A stretch of 64,000 nt of DNA from Melioribacteraceae bacterium. GTDB taxonomy: Bacteria; Bacteroidota; Ignavibacteria; Ignavibacteriales; Melioribacteraceae. A program made the translations under genes and the position numbers. A model generated the notes under the pieces. It saw only the letters and a list, made by a program, of their open reading frames with translations, had not been told where the DNA came from and did no database searches. Position 1 is the stretch's first letter; every line of letters begins with the position of its first letter. Shown piece after piece: positions 45,997 through 54,448 of the stretch. The DNA is taken from the NCBI GenBank assembly GCA_026417375.1, contig JAOADJ010000031.1, forward strand, positions 1-64,000, written 5' to 3'.

Positions 45997-46848
45997 ATGA
46001 GTAAGATATTATACAAAGAACAACTTTCAGCTGATGTATATTTAATGAAGTTACATGCACCTTTAATTGCAGAAGAAAGGCAAGCCGGACAATTTATAAT
46101 ATTACAAGTTGATGAAGATTATGGTGAAAGAATTCCATTAACTATTGCTGATGCGAATATTGATGAGGGTTCTATAACAATTATTTTTCAGGTAGTCGGA
46201 AAAACAACAAAACAACTCTCTTTGTTAAATGTTGGTGACGAAATTAAAGCACTTGTTGGTCCTTTAGGCAAACCAACACACATTGAAAATTTTGGCACTG
46301 TAGTTTGCGTCGGTGGTGGAATTGGAGTTGCACCTCTTCATCCTATTGCACAGTCATTAAAAAAAGCTGGTAATAAAGTTATAACTATAATTGGAGCAAG
46401 GAATAAAGATTTACTTATTCTCGAAAATGAAATGAAAAATATTGCTGATGAATTAATTATTTGTACAGATGATGGAAGCTATGGAAGAAAAGCTTTAGTA
46501 ACAGAACCATTAAAAGAAGTTTGTGAAAGAGAACCAAAACCAAATATGGTAATAGCAATTGGTCCTCCGATTATGATGAAATTTTGTTCAGAAACAACAA
46601 GACCATATGGAATATTTACACAAGTTTCATTGAATACAATAATGGTTGATGGAACAGGTATGTGCGGTGGTTGCAGAGTGAATGTTGGAAAAGATGTTAA
46701 ATTCGTTTGTGTTGATGGACCTGAATTCGATGGACATTTAGTTGATTTTGATAATATGATAAGTCGATTAAATTCATATAAACAATTTGAAAAAGAGAAA
46801 CATTTATGTTTTTTAGAAAAAGAAATTGAAGCTAAGGAGAAAAAATAA
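45997..46848 (+). CDS. nfnA: NfnA-like FAD/NAD-binding subunit
   Basis: 283 residues resembling the small subunit of NADH-dependent ferredoxin:NADP+ oxidoreductase. N-terminal FAD domain (QAGQFIILQVDEDYGERIPLTIAD in parts: AGQFIIL, RIPLTIAD). NAD domain has CVGGGIGVAPLHPIAQ. A 2Fe-2S site is in GTGMCGGCRVNV...FVCVDGPEFDG. In the same arrangement as the known Nfn electron-bifurcating complex it is followed by the NfnB/GltA-type subunit, sharing one base (TAATG). It is not a dihydroorotate dehydrogenase subunit, since pyrD is absent. Confidence 0.88.
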   Translation: MSKILYKEQLSADVYLMKLHAPLIAEERQAGQFIILQVDEDYGERIPLTIADANIDEGSITIIFQVVGKTTKQLSLLNVGDEIKALVGPLGKPTHIENFGTVVCVGGGIGVAPLHPIAQSLKKAGNKVITIIGARNKDLLILENEMKNIADELIICTDDGSYGRKALVTEPLKEVCEREPKPNMVIAIGPPIMMKFCSETTRPYGIFTQVSLNTIMVDGTGMCGGCRVNVGKDVKFVCVDGPEFDGHLVDFDNMISRLNSYKQFEKEKHLCFLEKEIEAKEKK

Positions 46849-48344
46849 TGCAATATCATACTCCAGAAGAATTACAAGAACAAGCAAGACAATTAATAGC
46901 TGAATATGTTACCAAAATAGATGATTTAAAAACAAAAGATAGAATTAAAATTCCTGCTCAGGAAATGCCTTCACAAAATCCATTAGAAAGGATTAATAAT
47001 CTTGACGAAGTTGCTCTTGGCTATACGTTAGAACAAGCAAGAATAGAAGCACTTAGATGTATTCAATGCGTTAAAAAAAATTGTGTTGATGATTGTCCTG
47101 TAAGAATTGATATACCAAGATTCATAAATCATATTGCTCATGGTGAATTAGAACAAGCAGCTGCCGTAATTAAAGAAGCATCTTTGCTACCGGCAATTTG
47201 CGGTAGAGTTTGTCCTCAAGAAACACAATGTCAACAAAATTGCTCAGTTGGTAAAGCGTTAAAAGATATTGATAAATCAGTTGCCATTGGAAGATTAGAA
47301 AGATTTGTTGCAGATTGGGAAAGAATGACCGGGAAAATATCTATTCCAGAAGTAAAACCGCCAACAGGCAAAAAAGTAGCTGTGGTTGGAAGTGGACCTG
47401 CTGGATTAGTTGTTGCTGCCGATTGCCGGAGAGAAGGACATCATGTAACAGTATTTGAAGCGTTTCATAAACTTGGTGGTGTATTGAGATATGGTATACC
47501 TGAATTTCGTTTGCCAAATGATATTATTGATAAAGAAATTCAAACTCTTGAACAAATGGGAGTTGAATTCAAAACTAATTTCGTAGTTGGTAAAACACGC
47601 AAACTAAAAGATTTGATTGAAAAAGATGGTTATCATGCTGTTTTTATTGGTGTTGGTGCAGGTTTACCAATTTTTATGGGCATCGAAGGTGAAAATTTAG
47701 TTGGTGTATTTTCTGCAAACGAATATTTAACAAGAGCAAATTTAATGAGAGCATTTGACAAAGAACATGCAGATACACCTATTTTTCCTTCGCGTAAAGT
47801 TGCAGTTTTAGGTGGTGGAAATGTTGCAATGGATGCCGCACGTATGGCAAAAAGATTAGGAGCAGAAAATGTTTATGTTGTTTACAGAAGAACAGAAAAA
47901 GAAATGCCTGCCAGAAAAGAAGAAGTCGAACATGCAAAAGAAGAAGGTATTGAATTTTTATTTTTACAAAATGCTAAAAGAATTATTGGAACTGAAGATG
48001 GTAGAGTTAAACAAATTGAATGTTTACGTTATGAATTAGGTGAACCGGATTCATCAGGAAGAAGAAGACCAATTGAAATTAAAGGTAGTGAATTTTTAAT
48101 TGATGTTGATACAGTTATTGTTGCAATAGGTAATGGAAGTAATCCTCTCTTAACACAATCAACACCAGGATTACAATTAAATAAATGGGGAAATATTATA
48201 GTTGATGAAAATCAAAAAACATCGATGGATAGAGTTTATGCCGGTGGCGATATTGTTTTGGGCGCAGCAACAGTAATATTAGCTATGGGAGAAGGAAGAA
48301 GAGCCGCTGCTGCTATTAACAAAATGTTAGCCGAAGAAAAATAA
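46848..48344 (+). CDS. nfnB: NfnB/GltA-like NADPH oxidoreductase subunit
   Basis: 498 residues, the large subunit type related to glutamate synthase small chain. N-terminal 4Fe-4S cysteines are in RCIQCVKKNCVDDCPVRIDIP and CGRVCPQETQCQQNC. FAD-binding GSGPAGLVVAADC and NADP-binding GGGNVAMDAARMAKRLG follow. The ending GNGSNPLLTQ, YAGGDIVLGAATVI is normal. With nfnA upstream it likely forms Nfn, which couples NADH and reduced ferredoxin to NADP+ reduction in anaerobes. An alternative is GltA-type glutamate synthase small subunit, but gltB is not adjacent. Confidence 0.9.
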   Translation: MQYHTPEELQEQARQLIAEYVTKIDDLKTKDRIKIPAQEMPSQNPLERINNLDEVALGYTLEQARIEALRCIQCVKKNCVDDCPVRIDIPRFINHIAHGELEQAAAVIKEASLLPAICGRVCPQETQCQQNCSVGKALKDIDKSVAIGRLERFVADWERMTGKISIPEVKPPTGKKVAVVGSGPAGLVVAADCRREGHHVTVFEAFHKLGGVLRYGIPEFRLPNDIIDKEIQTLEQMGVEFKTNFVVGKTRKLKDLIEKDGYHAVFIGVGAGLPIFMGIEGENLVGVFSANEYLTRANLMRAFDKEHADTPIFPSRKVAVLGGGNVAMDAARMAKRLGAENVYVVYRRTEKEMPARKEEVEHAKEEGIEFLFLQNAKRIIGTEDGRVKQIECLRYELGEPDSSGRRRPIEIKGSEFLIDVDTVIVAIGNGSNPLLTQSTPGLQLNKWGNIIVDENQKTSMDRVYAGGDIVLGAATVILAMGEGRRAAAAINKMLAEEK

Positions 48345-48367
48345 ATTTTAAAATTTTGGTTTATCAA

Positions 48368-48399
48368 TTTGAATTTTTAAAGTAAAGTTTTTATTTTTG
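48368..48399 (+). promoter_or_regulatory. Candidate promoter of tetR
   Basis: TTTG (48368-48371), 20 bases, TATTTTTG (48392-48399), an exact TAnnTTTG match. The last two bases overlap the tetR operator, so a bound repressor would block transcription start. Confidence 0.5.
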
Positions 48400-48415
48400 A
48401 ATAGTGGTTCATTAT
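48398..48415. promoter_or_regulatory. Putative TetR operator O1
   Basis: TGAATAGTGGTTCATTAT. It is 17/18 identical to the element before tolC and carries the dyad TGAA-N6-TTCA. It overlaps the end of the tetR -7 box and lies 9 bases before the tetR ATG. Confidence 0.65.
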
Positions 48416-48424
48416 TAAGTTTAA

Positions 48425-49012
48425 ATGAGAGTTAAAGAAGGAAATAAAGAAAAAGATATTCTTGAAGCTGCAATTAAACTTTTTGCTGAAGTTGGTTATC
48501 ATAAAGCAAAAATCTCAAAAATTGCTGAAATGGCAGGAGTAGCAGCTGGCAGCATTTATTTGTATTTCGAAGACAAAGAAGATATCCTTTTGAAAATTTT
48601 TGATGAAATATGGCACCGTATATATTTAGAACTATTAAAAATTAAAAATAACTCAAATCTTTCCCCTTTTGATAAATTTGATGCTATGATAGATTTGATT
48701 TTTGATATTTATATTGAAAATCCCAATTTAGCTATGGTTTTTGTGAACGAACAGAACCATATTCAAAGAAGTACACCGGAAAAATTTACTGTATTTTATG
48801 AAAAATTCCTTCTTTCGGGTGAAGATATTATTAAAGAAGGTATTGAAAAACATGCTTTTACAAATAATTTAGATATTAATATACTAAGACAATTCATTTT
48901 TGGTGCAATAAGAAGTTTATTGCAGCATTGGGCTATTGATCCTAAAACTTATCCATTAAACAAGATCAGACAGAATATAAAGTTTATAATAAAGTATGGT
49001 ATAGAAAAATAA
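48425..49012 (+). CDS. TetR/AcrR family transcriptional regulator
   Basis: 195 residues. The N-terminal HTH is ILEAAIKLFAEVGYHKAKI, then SKIAEMAGVAAGSIYLYFEDKEDILL, a FadR/YsiA-like member by its YLYFEDKEDIL. The C-terminal ligand domain is unassigned (ends MKYGIEK-like residues). It sits directly before the efflux genes and has an operator-like dyad in its own promoter and another before tolC, so it is the likely repressor of the efflux operon and itself. The ligand may be a fatty acid or a hydrophobic drug; not determined. Confidence 0.9.
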   Translation: MRVKEGNKEKDILEAAIKLFAEVGYHKAKISKIAEMAGVAAGSIYLYFEDKEDILLKIFDEIWHRIYLELLKIKNNSNLSPFDKFDAMIDLIFDIYIENPNLAMVFVNEQNHIQRSTPEKFTVFYEKFLLSGEDIIKEGIEKHAFTNNLDINILRQFIFGAIRSLLQHWAIDPKTYPLNKIRQNIKFIIKYGIEK

Positions 49013-49029
49013 TTTTTTTAAATATTTAA

Positions 49030-49047
49030 TGAATATTGGTTCATTAT
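49030..49047. promoter_or_regulatory. Putative TetR operator O2
   Basis: TGAATATTGGTTCATTAT. It has the dyad AATGAA-N6-TTCATT when one base is added on the left, and matches O1 at 17 of 18 bases. It lies 13 bases ahead of the tolC ATG. Confidence 0.7.
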
Positions 49048-49060
49048 ACAGAGATAAAAT

Positions 49061-50521
49061 ATGAAATCATTTAAAATATTTTTCTTGATGCTTCTTCAAA
49101 TTAGCATAATTAATGCTCAACAAATTAGTTTAAGTCTTCAGGATGCAGTGAATCTTGCCCTGAATAATAATTCTTTAATAAAACAATATGAAGAAAAATT
49201 AAAACAAAAAGAATTTGATTATTTGGCTTCACTGGGAAATTTTTTACCGAGTTTGAATTTCGGTTTAAGTTATACTCACTTAAATCAAAATATGAAAATT
49301 GATTTAAATCCTATTCGGGAGGTTATATTAAATCTTCAATCAACAAATCAAACCGAGTTAATTAATTTGGGAAATATTTTGTCGGGGAAATCCCCTCTTA
49401 ATGAATCACAAAAGAGTATTGTAAAAACACAGGCATATAATTCTTTAAATGAAATAATTCCACAGTTTAAGGAAACTTTCAAAAAACAAGATTATCGTAC
49501 AGGTTCTTTTAGTATCTACCAACCAATTTTTATGGGTGGTAAATTATTAGCAATTAAAAATGCGTCCAAAAATGAAAAATCAGCAGCATATTTTGAATTA
49601 ATTAAACTTAAAAATGAAATTTCTTACCAAACGATAGATTCTTATTTAAAAGTTATTTTATTAAAAAAAGCTGTTAAAACAAGAAAAGATGTTTTAGACG
49701 GAATAACAAAACATAAATTCAAAGCTCAAAAACTTTTTGAAGAAGGGTTGATTGCTAAAAATAATTTATTAAAAGCAGAGGTAGCTCAATCAGAAGCAGA
49801 AAGAAATTATGAAAAAGAAAAAAATAATTTATCGCTTGCTATTGAATCATTTAAAACAATAATTAATTCAGATAAAAATATTGATATTAATTTTGTTGAC
49901 TCTTTAACTTATCATAAAAGCAATTATAATTTTGATTCATTAAAAGTAATTGCAAAAAACACACAGCCTATTCTCAAAATTTTAGATGTAAAAAAGAATT
50001 TAAGTCATAATAATTATTCTATATTATATTCATCATTCCTACCAACAATTGCAGCTTTTGGTAAATATGAAATTTATCCGGAATATTTATCAAGTTTAGA
50101 ACCACGCTGGGCTATTGGTTTACAACTAAGCTATAATCTTTTTAATGGATTTAAAGATTATCTGAAATTGCAAAGTGCAAAACACTTAGAAGATGAACTT
50201 ACATTTGCTGAAAAAGATATTAATGACAAAATAGAACTATGGCTTTTAAATTCATATTTAGAAATAAAAAATAAAACTAATGAATTTGAAAAATTATCAT
50301 CTTCAATTGAATTAGCTGTAGAAAATTTAAGACAAAATGAAAAGAGATTTGAAACTGGATTAGGCACATCATTAGAAGTTATAGACGCACATCTTACATT
50401 TGAAAAAATTGAATTGGAAAAATTTTACACTCTTTACCAATATTATTTATCAGTTGCAAATTTAAATTTAGCTCTCGGAAAACCATCTGATCTATTTTAT
50501 GTATGGAATAAACAGGAGTAA
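49061..50521 (+). CDS. TolC family outer-membrane efflux channel
   Basis: 486 residues with signal peptide (KSFKIFFLMLLQISIINAQ). The N-terminal LSLQDAVNLALNNNSLIKQYEEK and later internal repeats (SFYQPIFMGGKLLAIKNA; LLKAEVAQSEAERNYEKEKNNL) are the TolC/OEP features; the second half has GLQLSYNLFNGFKDYLKLQ. It forms the outer-membrane and periplasmic channel of a tripartite export system with the adaptor and two permeases next to it. Starts 13 bases after operator O2. Confidence 0.9.
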   Translation: MKSFKIFFLMLLQISIINAQQISLSLQDAVNLALNNNSLIKQYEEKLKQKEFDYLASLGNFLPSLNFGLSYTHLNQNMKIDLNPIREVILNLQSTNQTELINLGNILSGKSPLNESQKSIVKTQAYNSLNEIIPQFKETFKKQDYRTGSFSIYQPIFMGGKLLAIKNASKNEKSAAYFELIKLKNEISYQTIDSYLKVILLKKAVKTRKDVLDGITKHKFKAQKLFEEGLIAKNNLLKAEVAQSEAERNYEKEKNNLSLAIESFKTIINSDKNIDINFVDSLTYHKSNYNFDSLKVIAKNTQPILKILDVKKNLSHNNYSILYSSFLPTIAAFGKYEIYPEYLSSLEPRWAIGLQLSYNLFNGFKDYLKLQSAKHLEDELTFAEKDINDKIELWLLNSYLEIKNKTNEFEKLSSSIELAVENLRQNEKRFETGLGTSLEVIDAHLTFEKIELEKFYTLYQYYLSVANLNLALGKPSDLFYVWNKQE

Positions 50522-50525
50522 TGAA

Positions 50526-51509
50526 ATGAAAATAAACAAAAATAAATTAATTATAAGTTTTCCTTTTGTATTAATGATTATCTCTTTAACGTTTTTAGTT
50601 ATTAAATCATATCAAAAAGAAGAAATAGTAATAACCGGAATTGTTGAAGCAAATGAAATTGATGTAGCTTCTAAAATTCCGGGAAGAATTGATTCTATTT
50701 TGGTTCAAGAAGGTAATGAAGTAAAAAAAGGTCAGGTATTAGCTATACTAGAAAGTAAAGAAATGGATGCAAAAATAGAACAAGCAAAAGGAATGATGGA
50801 AGCTGCAAGGGCAAAAATGGAAATGACAAAAAAAGGATCAAGAATTGAAGAAATTGAAGCAACACAAAAATTATTTAATCAAGCTAAAGCTCAATATGAT
50901 TTTGCCTTTAAGACTTACGAAAGATTTAAAAAACTTTATTCAGAAAAAATCATTTCAACTCAAGAAATGGATGAAATGGAATTCAAATACTTGTCTGCAA
51001 GAGATCAAATGGAAGCCGCTAAAGTGAAATTAAATTTGGTTAATAATGGTGCACGGGATGAAGAAATATTAGCAACAAAATCATTATTTCATCAAGCTGA
51101 AAATGCTTACAAAGAAGCATTAGCTTATTATGAAGAATTAAAATTAAAAGCTCCGGTTGATGGTGAAGTTTATCAGAAAATTAGTGATGAAGGTGAAATT
51201 ATAAATAGTGGCTACCCAATTTTTACTTTGTTAAAAAAAGATGATTCTTATGTTATCATTCAAGTAAAGGAAAATTTAATGAAATACATTGAGAAGGATA
51301 AAATAATTAAAGGTACTATACCAGCATTAAATAATAATTCTTACAACTTTAAAGTAGATTACATTGCTCCTATGGCAGATTTTGCCACATGGAAACCTAC
51401 TAATCAAAAAGGAGACTATGATTTAAAGACTTTTGAAGTTCATTTAAAATCTACAAGTAATATTAAAAATTTAAGACCGGGAATGACCGTTAACTTTCAA
51501 TTAAATTAA
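50526..51509 (+). CDS. HlyD-type periplasmic adaptor protein
   Basis: 327 residues with one N-terminal membrane helix (about 8-28, KLIISFPFVLMIISLTF). A biotinyl-lipoyl half motif is VASKIPGRIDSILVQEGNEVKKGQVLA. A long coiled-coil hairpin with repeats follows (EQAKGMMEAARAKMEMTKKG; FNQAKAQYDFAFKTYERFKKL), then LKAPVDGEVYQKISDEGE and a beta-barrel. It links the inner-membrane permeases to TolC. ATG 50526 is preferred: AGGAG lies 7 bases ahead, and an earlier ATG at 50521 is followed at once by a stop. In HlyD/YhiI fashion it belongs with ABC-2 type permeases. Confidence 0.9.
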   Translation: MKINKNKLIISFPFVLMIISLTFLVIKSYQKEEIVITGIVEANEIDVASKIPGRIDSILVQEGNEVKKGQVLAILESKEMDAKIEQAKGMMEAARAKMEMTKKGSRIEEIEATQKLFNQAKAQYDFAFKTYERFKKLYSEKIISTQEMDEMEFKYLSARDQMEAAKVKLNLVNNGARDEEILATKSLFHQAENAYKEALAYYEELKLKAPVDGEVYQKISDEGEIINSGYPIFTLLKKDDSYVIIQVKENLMKYIEKDKIIKGTIPALNNNSYNFKVDYIAPMADFATWKPTNQKGDYDLKTFEVHLKSTSNIKNLRPGMTVNFQLN

Positions 51510-51513
51510 ATAA

Positions 51514-52683
51514 ATGACAAGCTTATTTAATATAATAAAACGTGAATTTAAGAGAATTTCTGAAAGAAAAACTCTTTACTTAATGTTAATAATAATTCCT
51601 GTAATAATATTTTTTATTTATGGATTGATATATAAAGATGAAATAATAAGAGAAATTCCAACAGCAATTCTTGATGAAGATAATTCTTCCCTTTCACATA
51701 AAATTATTCAACAAATTGAATCATCAAGTTCATTAAGAATCGTTAAGTATTCATTCGATATGAATGAATTAAAAGAAGATTTTTTAGATGGAAAAATTAA
51801 AGCTGCATTCTACTTCCCTAAAAATTTTGAAAAAGATATTAAAGCCGGGAAGAATTCTACAATTGTTGTTTATAAAAACTCATCAAATTTAATTTTAAGC
51901 AACTTAATTCTTAAAGATGCTTCAACAATTATAAAAACTATTTCAGCTTCTATTCTTCTTAAAAAAATCAGATCGAAGGGTAATTCGTTTTCTAAGTCAT
52001 TTGATTTAATTAATCCTATAAAAATTGAAATGGCGGTAATTTATAATCCTAATTATAGTTATTCAAATTATTTAGTTCCTGCATTAATCGGTTTTACTTT
52101 TCAACTTCTTATTATGGTTGCAACTGTTTTAGTATTTTCATCTGAATTTTCTCATGATACATTTGATGAACTAATTGAAATTTCAAAAGGGAATAAAATT
52201 GTTATAATATTAGGAAAGCTGATACCACATTTCCTGATAAATTATTCTACAATCTTTTTAATAATGGTTATTATTTTTCCAACATTTAACATTAATATTT
52301 ATTCATCAAATTGGGAATTTGTATTAATATATTCAATCTTTGTTTTAGCAAGTATTACAATAGCTTTTGCAATTTCAAGTTTAATTCATGATCAACAGTT
52401 TGCAACAGAAGTTGCTGTTTTCTTTAATACACCATCATTTATTTTTAGTGGTTTTACTTTCCCACTTTGGGCAATGCCAAAGGTACATACTTATTTTGCT
52501 CAACTAATGCCTTTTACACATTTTATTTCTGCATCTATTAAAGTAATGTATTTAAAAAATTCTTTTGGTTCGGCTAAAACTGAAATACTAACCTTATTGT
52601 CTTTTGTGTTTATTTCTCTACTTATAAATTTTATTTCCATAAGCTATCATTTAAATAAAATTGATAATACTGTGAAGAATTAA
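51514..52683 (+). CDS. ABC-2 type transporter permease (first)
   Basis: 389 residues of the YhhJ/LinL-like ABC-2 permease type. One N-terminal membrane helix (about 20-42; LYLMLIIIPVIIFFIYGL) is followed by a large periplasmic domain (to about 175) and five C-terminal helices (YLVPALIGFTFQLLIMVATVLVFS; IFSGFTFPLWAMP). The FTFPLWAMP stretch is the typical ending motif. Pairs with the next gene as two half permeases. No ATP-binding subunit is encoded nearby. Confidence 0.87.
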   Translation: MTSLFNIIKREFKRISERKTLYLMLIIIPVIIFFIYGLIYKDEIIREIPTAILDEDNSSLSHKIIQQIESSSSLRIVKYSFDMNELKEDFLDGKIKAAFYFPKNFEKDIKAGKNSTIVVYKNSSNLILSNLILKDASTIIKTISASILLKKIRSKGNSFSKSFDLINPIKIEMAVIYNPNYSYSNYLVPALIGFTFQLLIMVATVLVFSSEFSHDTFDELIEISKGNKIVIILGKLIPHFLINYSTIFLIMVIIFPTFNINIYSSNWEFVLIYSIFVLASITIAFAISSLIHDQQFATEVAVFFNTPSFIFSGFTFPLWAMPKVHTYFAQLMPFTHFISASIKVMYLKNSFGSAKTEILTLLSFVFISLLINFISISYHLNKIDNTVKN

Positions 52684-52684
52684 A

Positions 52685-53854
52685 ATGAACCGTTTATCTA
52701 ACATATTAAATATTTTTTATAGAGAAATAAATCTTCTGAAAAAAGATAGAAACTTAATTTCTGTATTAATTATTGCTCCTGTTTTCTACGCTTTCTTTTA
52801 CGGTTCAATTTATTTTAATAAATCTGAAATTGATGTACCAATTACAGTTGTTGATAATGATAATTCATTTTTATCTAATCGTTTAATCAGAAATTTAGAT
52901 TCACATCAATTAATATCTATTTATAAAGTAACAAAAGATTTTTATGAAGCAAAAAATGATTTTCAAAATTTATCTTCACAGGCTATTATTGTTATTCCAT
53001 CAGATTTTGAAAATAAAATAAAAAAAGGGAATGGAGTACAACTAAAACTTTATCTGAATTCAACAAGATTCTTGATTTCAAATGATGTAAATAAATCTGT
53101 TAATGAAGTTATTTTAACAACAAATTCTTTAATTCGATTAAAATACTTTCAATCGCAGGGCTACAGCTATGACCAAGCAAAAGAAATGATTGAACCTGTA
53201 AGATCTGAAATTAAATCACTTTATAATTTCACTGATAGTTATGGTGATTTTTTAATACCTGCAATTTTAATTCTGATTTTACATCAAACATTACTTATTG
53301 GTTTAGCAGAAAGTTTTGCTAAAGAAAATGAAAATTCAACATTGAATGAATTATATGAATTATCAAACAAATCCATTCATATTATAATTTTAGGGAAAGG
53401 TTTGATTTATTTGATACTTTATTTCTCTTATACTTTGTTTTTCTTCAATGTTCTATTCAATGTTTTCAAAATTCCATTTGTTGGTTCATTTATTTTATTT
53501 TCATTTTTAACATTGCTGATGATTTTTTCTACTGTTACTCTAGCAATTTTTATTAGTACATTTTTCAATAGAAAAATTTTAGCTATTCAATATTTAGCTC
53601 TTTCATCATATCCAATTTTTTTAATTTCGGGTTACAGCTGGCCTGAGGAATCACTTCCATTTTTTCTGAAGATATTTTCTTGGTTAATTCCTTTTACACC
53701 TTTTAGTAATGTAACAATAAAAATTACTCAAATGGGTGCAAGTATTAATAATGTATCTGCAACTTTAGTGCATCTATTTTTTTTAGCAATAATCTATTAC
53801 ACAATTTCATATATAAGGTTAAATAAACTAATTAAAAAAACAAATCGAGGTTAA
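52685..53854 (+). CDS. ABC-2 type transporter permease (second)
   Basis: 389 residues, the same layout and length as the preceding permease: an N-terminal helix (about 25-45), a periplasmic domain, and a five-helix C-terminal bundle with ISGYSWPEESLP. The two are paralogues by pattern, divergent at most positions but with matched layout (FLIPAILILILHQTLLIGLAESFA). They should form a heterodimeric membrane part. It starts one base after the stop of its partner. Confidence 0.87.
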   Translation: MNRLSNILNIFYREINLLKKDRNLISVLIIAPVFYAFFYGSIYFNKSEIDVPITVVDNDNSFLSNRLIRNLDSHQLISIYKVTKDFYEAKNDFQNLSSQAIIVIPSDFENKIKKGNGVQLKLYLNSTRFLISNDVNKSVNEVILTTNSLIRLKYFQSQGYSYDQAKEMIEPVRSEIKSLYNFTDSYGDFLIPAILILILHQTLLIGLAESFAKENENSTLNELYELSNKSIHIIILGKGLIYLILYFSYTLFFFNVLFNVFKIPFVGSFILFSFLTLLMIFSTVTLAIFISTFFNRKILAIQYLALSSYPIFLISGYSWPEESLPFFLKIFSWLIPFTPFSNVTIKITQMGASINNVSATLVHLFFLAIIYYTISYIRLNKLIKKTNRG

Positions 53855-53855
53855 T

Positions 53856-54395
53856 ATGAAAACAAAATTTTATTTATTCGTTTTATTTTTTGCAATATGG
53901 TCAAGCTTAAGTTTTGCTCAAAACCGATTTTCAATTGGAGTAGTTGGGACAAGATTTGAAAATATTGGTGATGGACAAAATTTAACAGAAATAGAAGTTC
54001 CTTATGGATATGGATTAATATTAGGTTATAATATTAACAAAGACCTCACGATTGCATTAACCGGAGAATATTTCAAAGATGATCTTAAAAATAATTTAGG
54101 TGAAGAAACTGATATACGCACACATTTATCAGCTTATTTTACACCATTCAATGAAAACTTAATAAGACCATATTTTTCTGCTGGTATTGTTTATACTAAT
54201 AGAAATTACAATTACAATTTCTCTAATAAAGAGGAATCAAAAAATATTTTCAATGGAAGATTTGGTGCCGGAATAGATTATAATATTATGCAAAATGTGT
54301 TTATAAATTTTGATGCTGGTTTGTATTCTGATGGATTAAACATTGTTGGCTGGAGTTCAAGTATTGGATTAAGAGTTAATCCAAGATTTTTTTAA
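53856..54395 (+). CDS. Small outer-membrane beta-barrel protein
   Basis: 179 residues with signal peptide (TKFYLFVLFFAIWSSLSFAQ). The rest is regular amphipathic strands (YGYGLILGYNIN, LTIALTGEYFKDD, RPYFSAGIVYTNRNYNYNF, GAGIDYNIMQNVFINFDAGLYSDG) ending in GLRVNPRFF, as expected of an OmpW/OmpA-like 8-strand barrel. It ends the efflux operon with a CGAGG ribosome site and precedes a terminator. Its role in the efflux system is unknown. Confidence 0.75.
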   Translation: MKTKFYLFVLFFAIWSSLSFAQNRFSIGVVGTRFENIGDGQNLTEIEVPYGYGLILGYNINKDLTIALTGEYFKDDLKNNLGEETDIRTHLSAYFTPFNENLIRPYFSAGIVYTNRNYNYNFSNKEESKNIFNGRFGAGIDYNIMQNVFINFDAGLYSDGLNIVGWSSSIGLRVNPRFF

Positions 54396-54422
54396 TTCCA
54401 GCATTCTTCATAAAACCCCTCT

Positions 54423-54448
54423 AAGCAGCGGATTATTCCGCTGCTTTT
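54423..54448 (+). terminator. Terminator of the efflux operon
   Basis: A perfect 10-bp inverted repeat (AAGCAGCGGA / TCCGCTGCTT) with loop TTAT, then TTTT. A T-run follows only on the plus strand. The stop codon of the GH13 gene (54433-54435, minus strand) forms part of the loop. Confidence 0.85.

Noticed and set aside
46479-46859. A 126-residue minus-strand frame
   Set aside because: It is the antisense of nfnA, with skewed composition and no family motif; nfnA has clear flavin and 2Fe-2S motifs.
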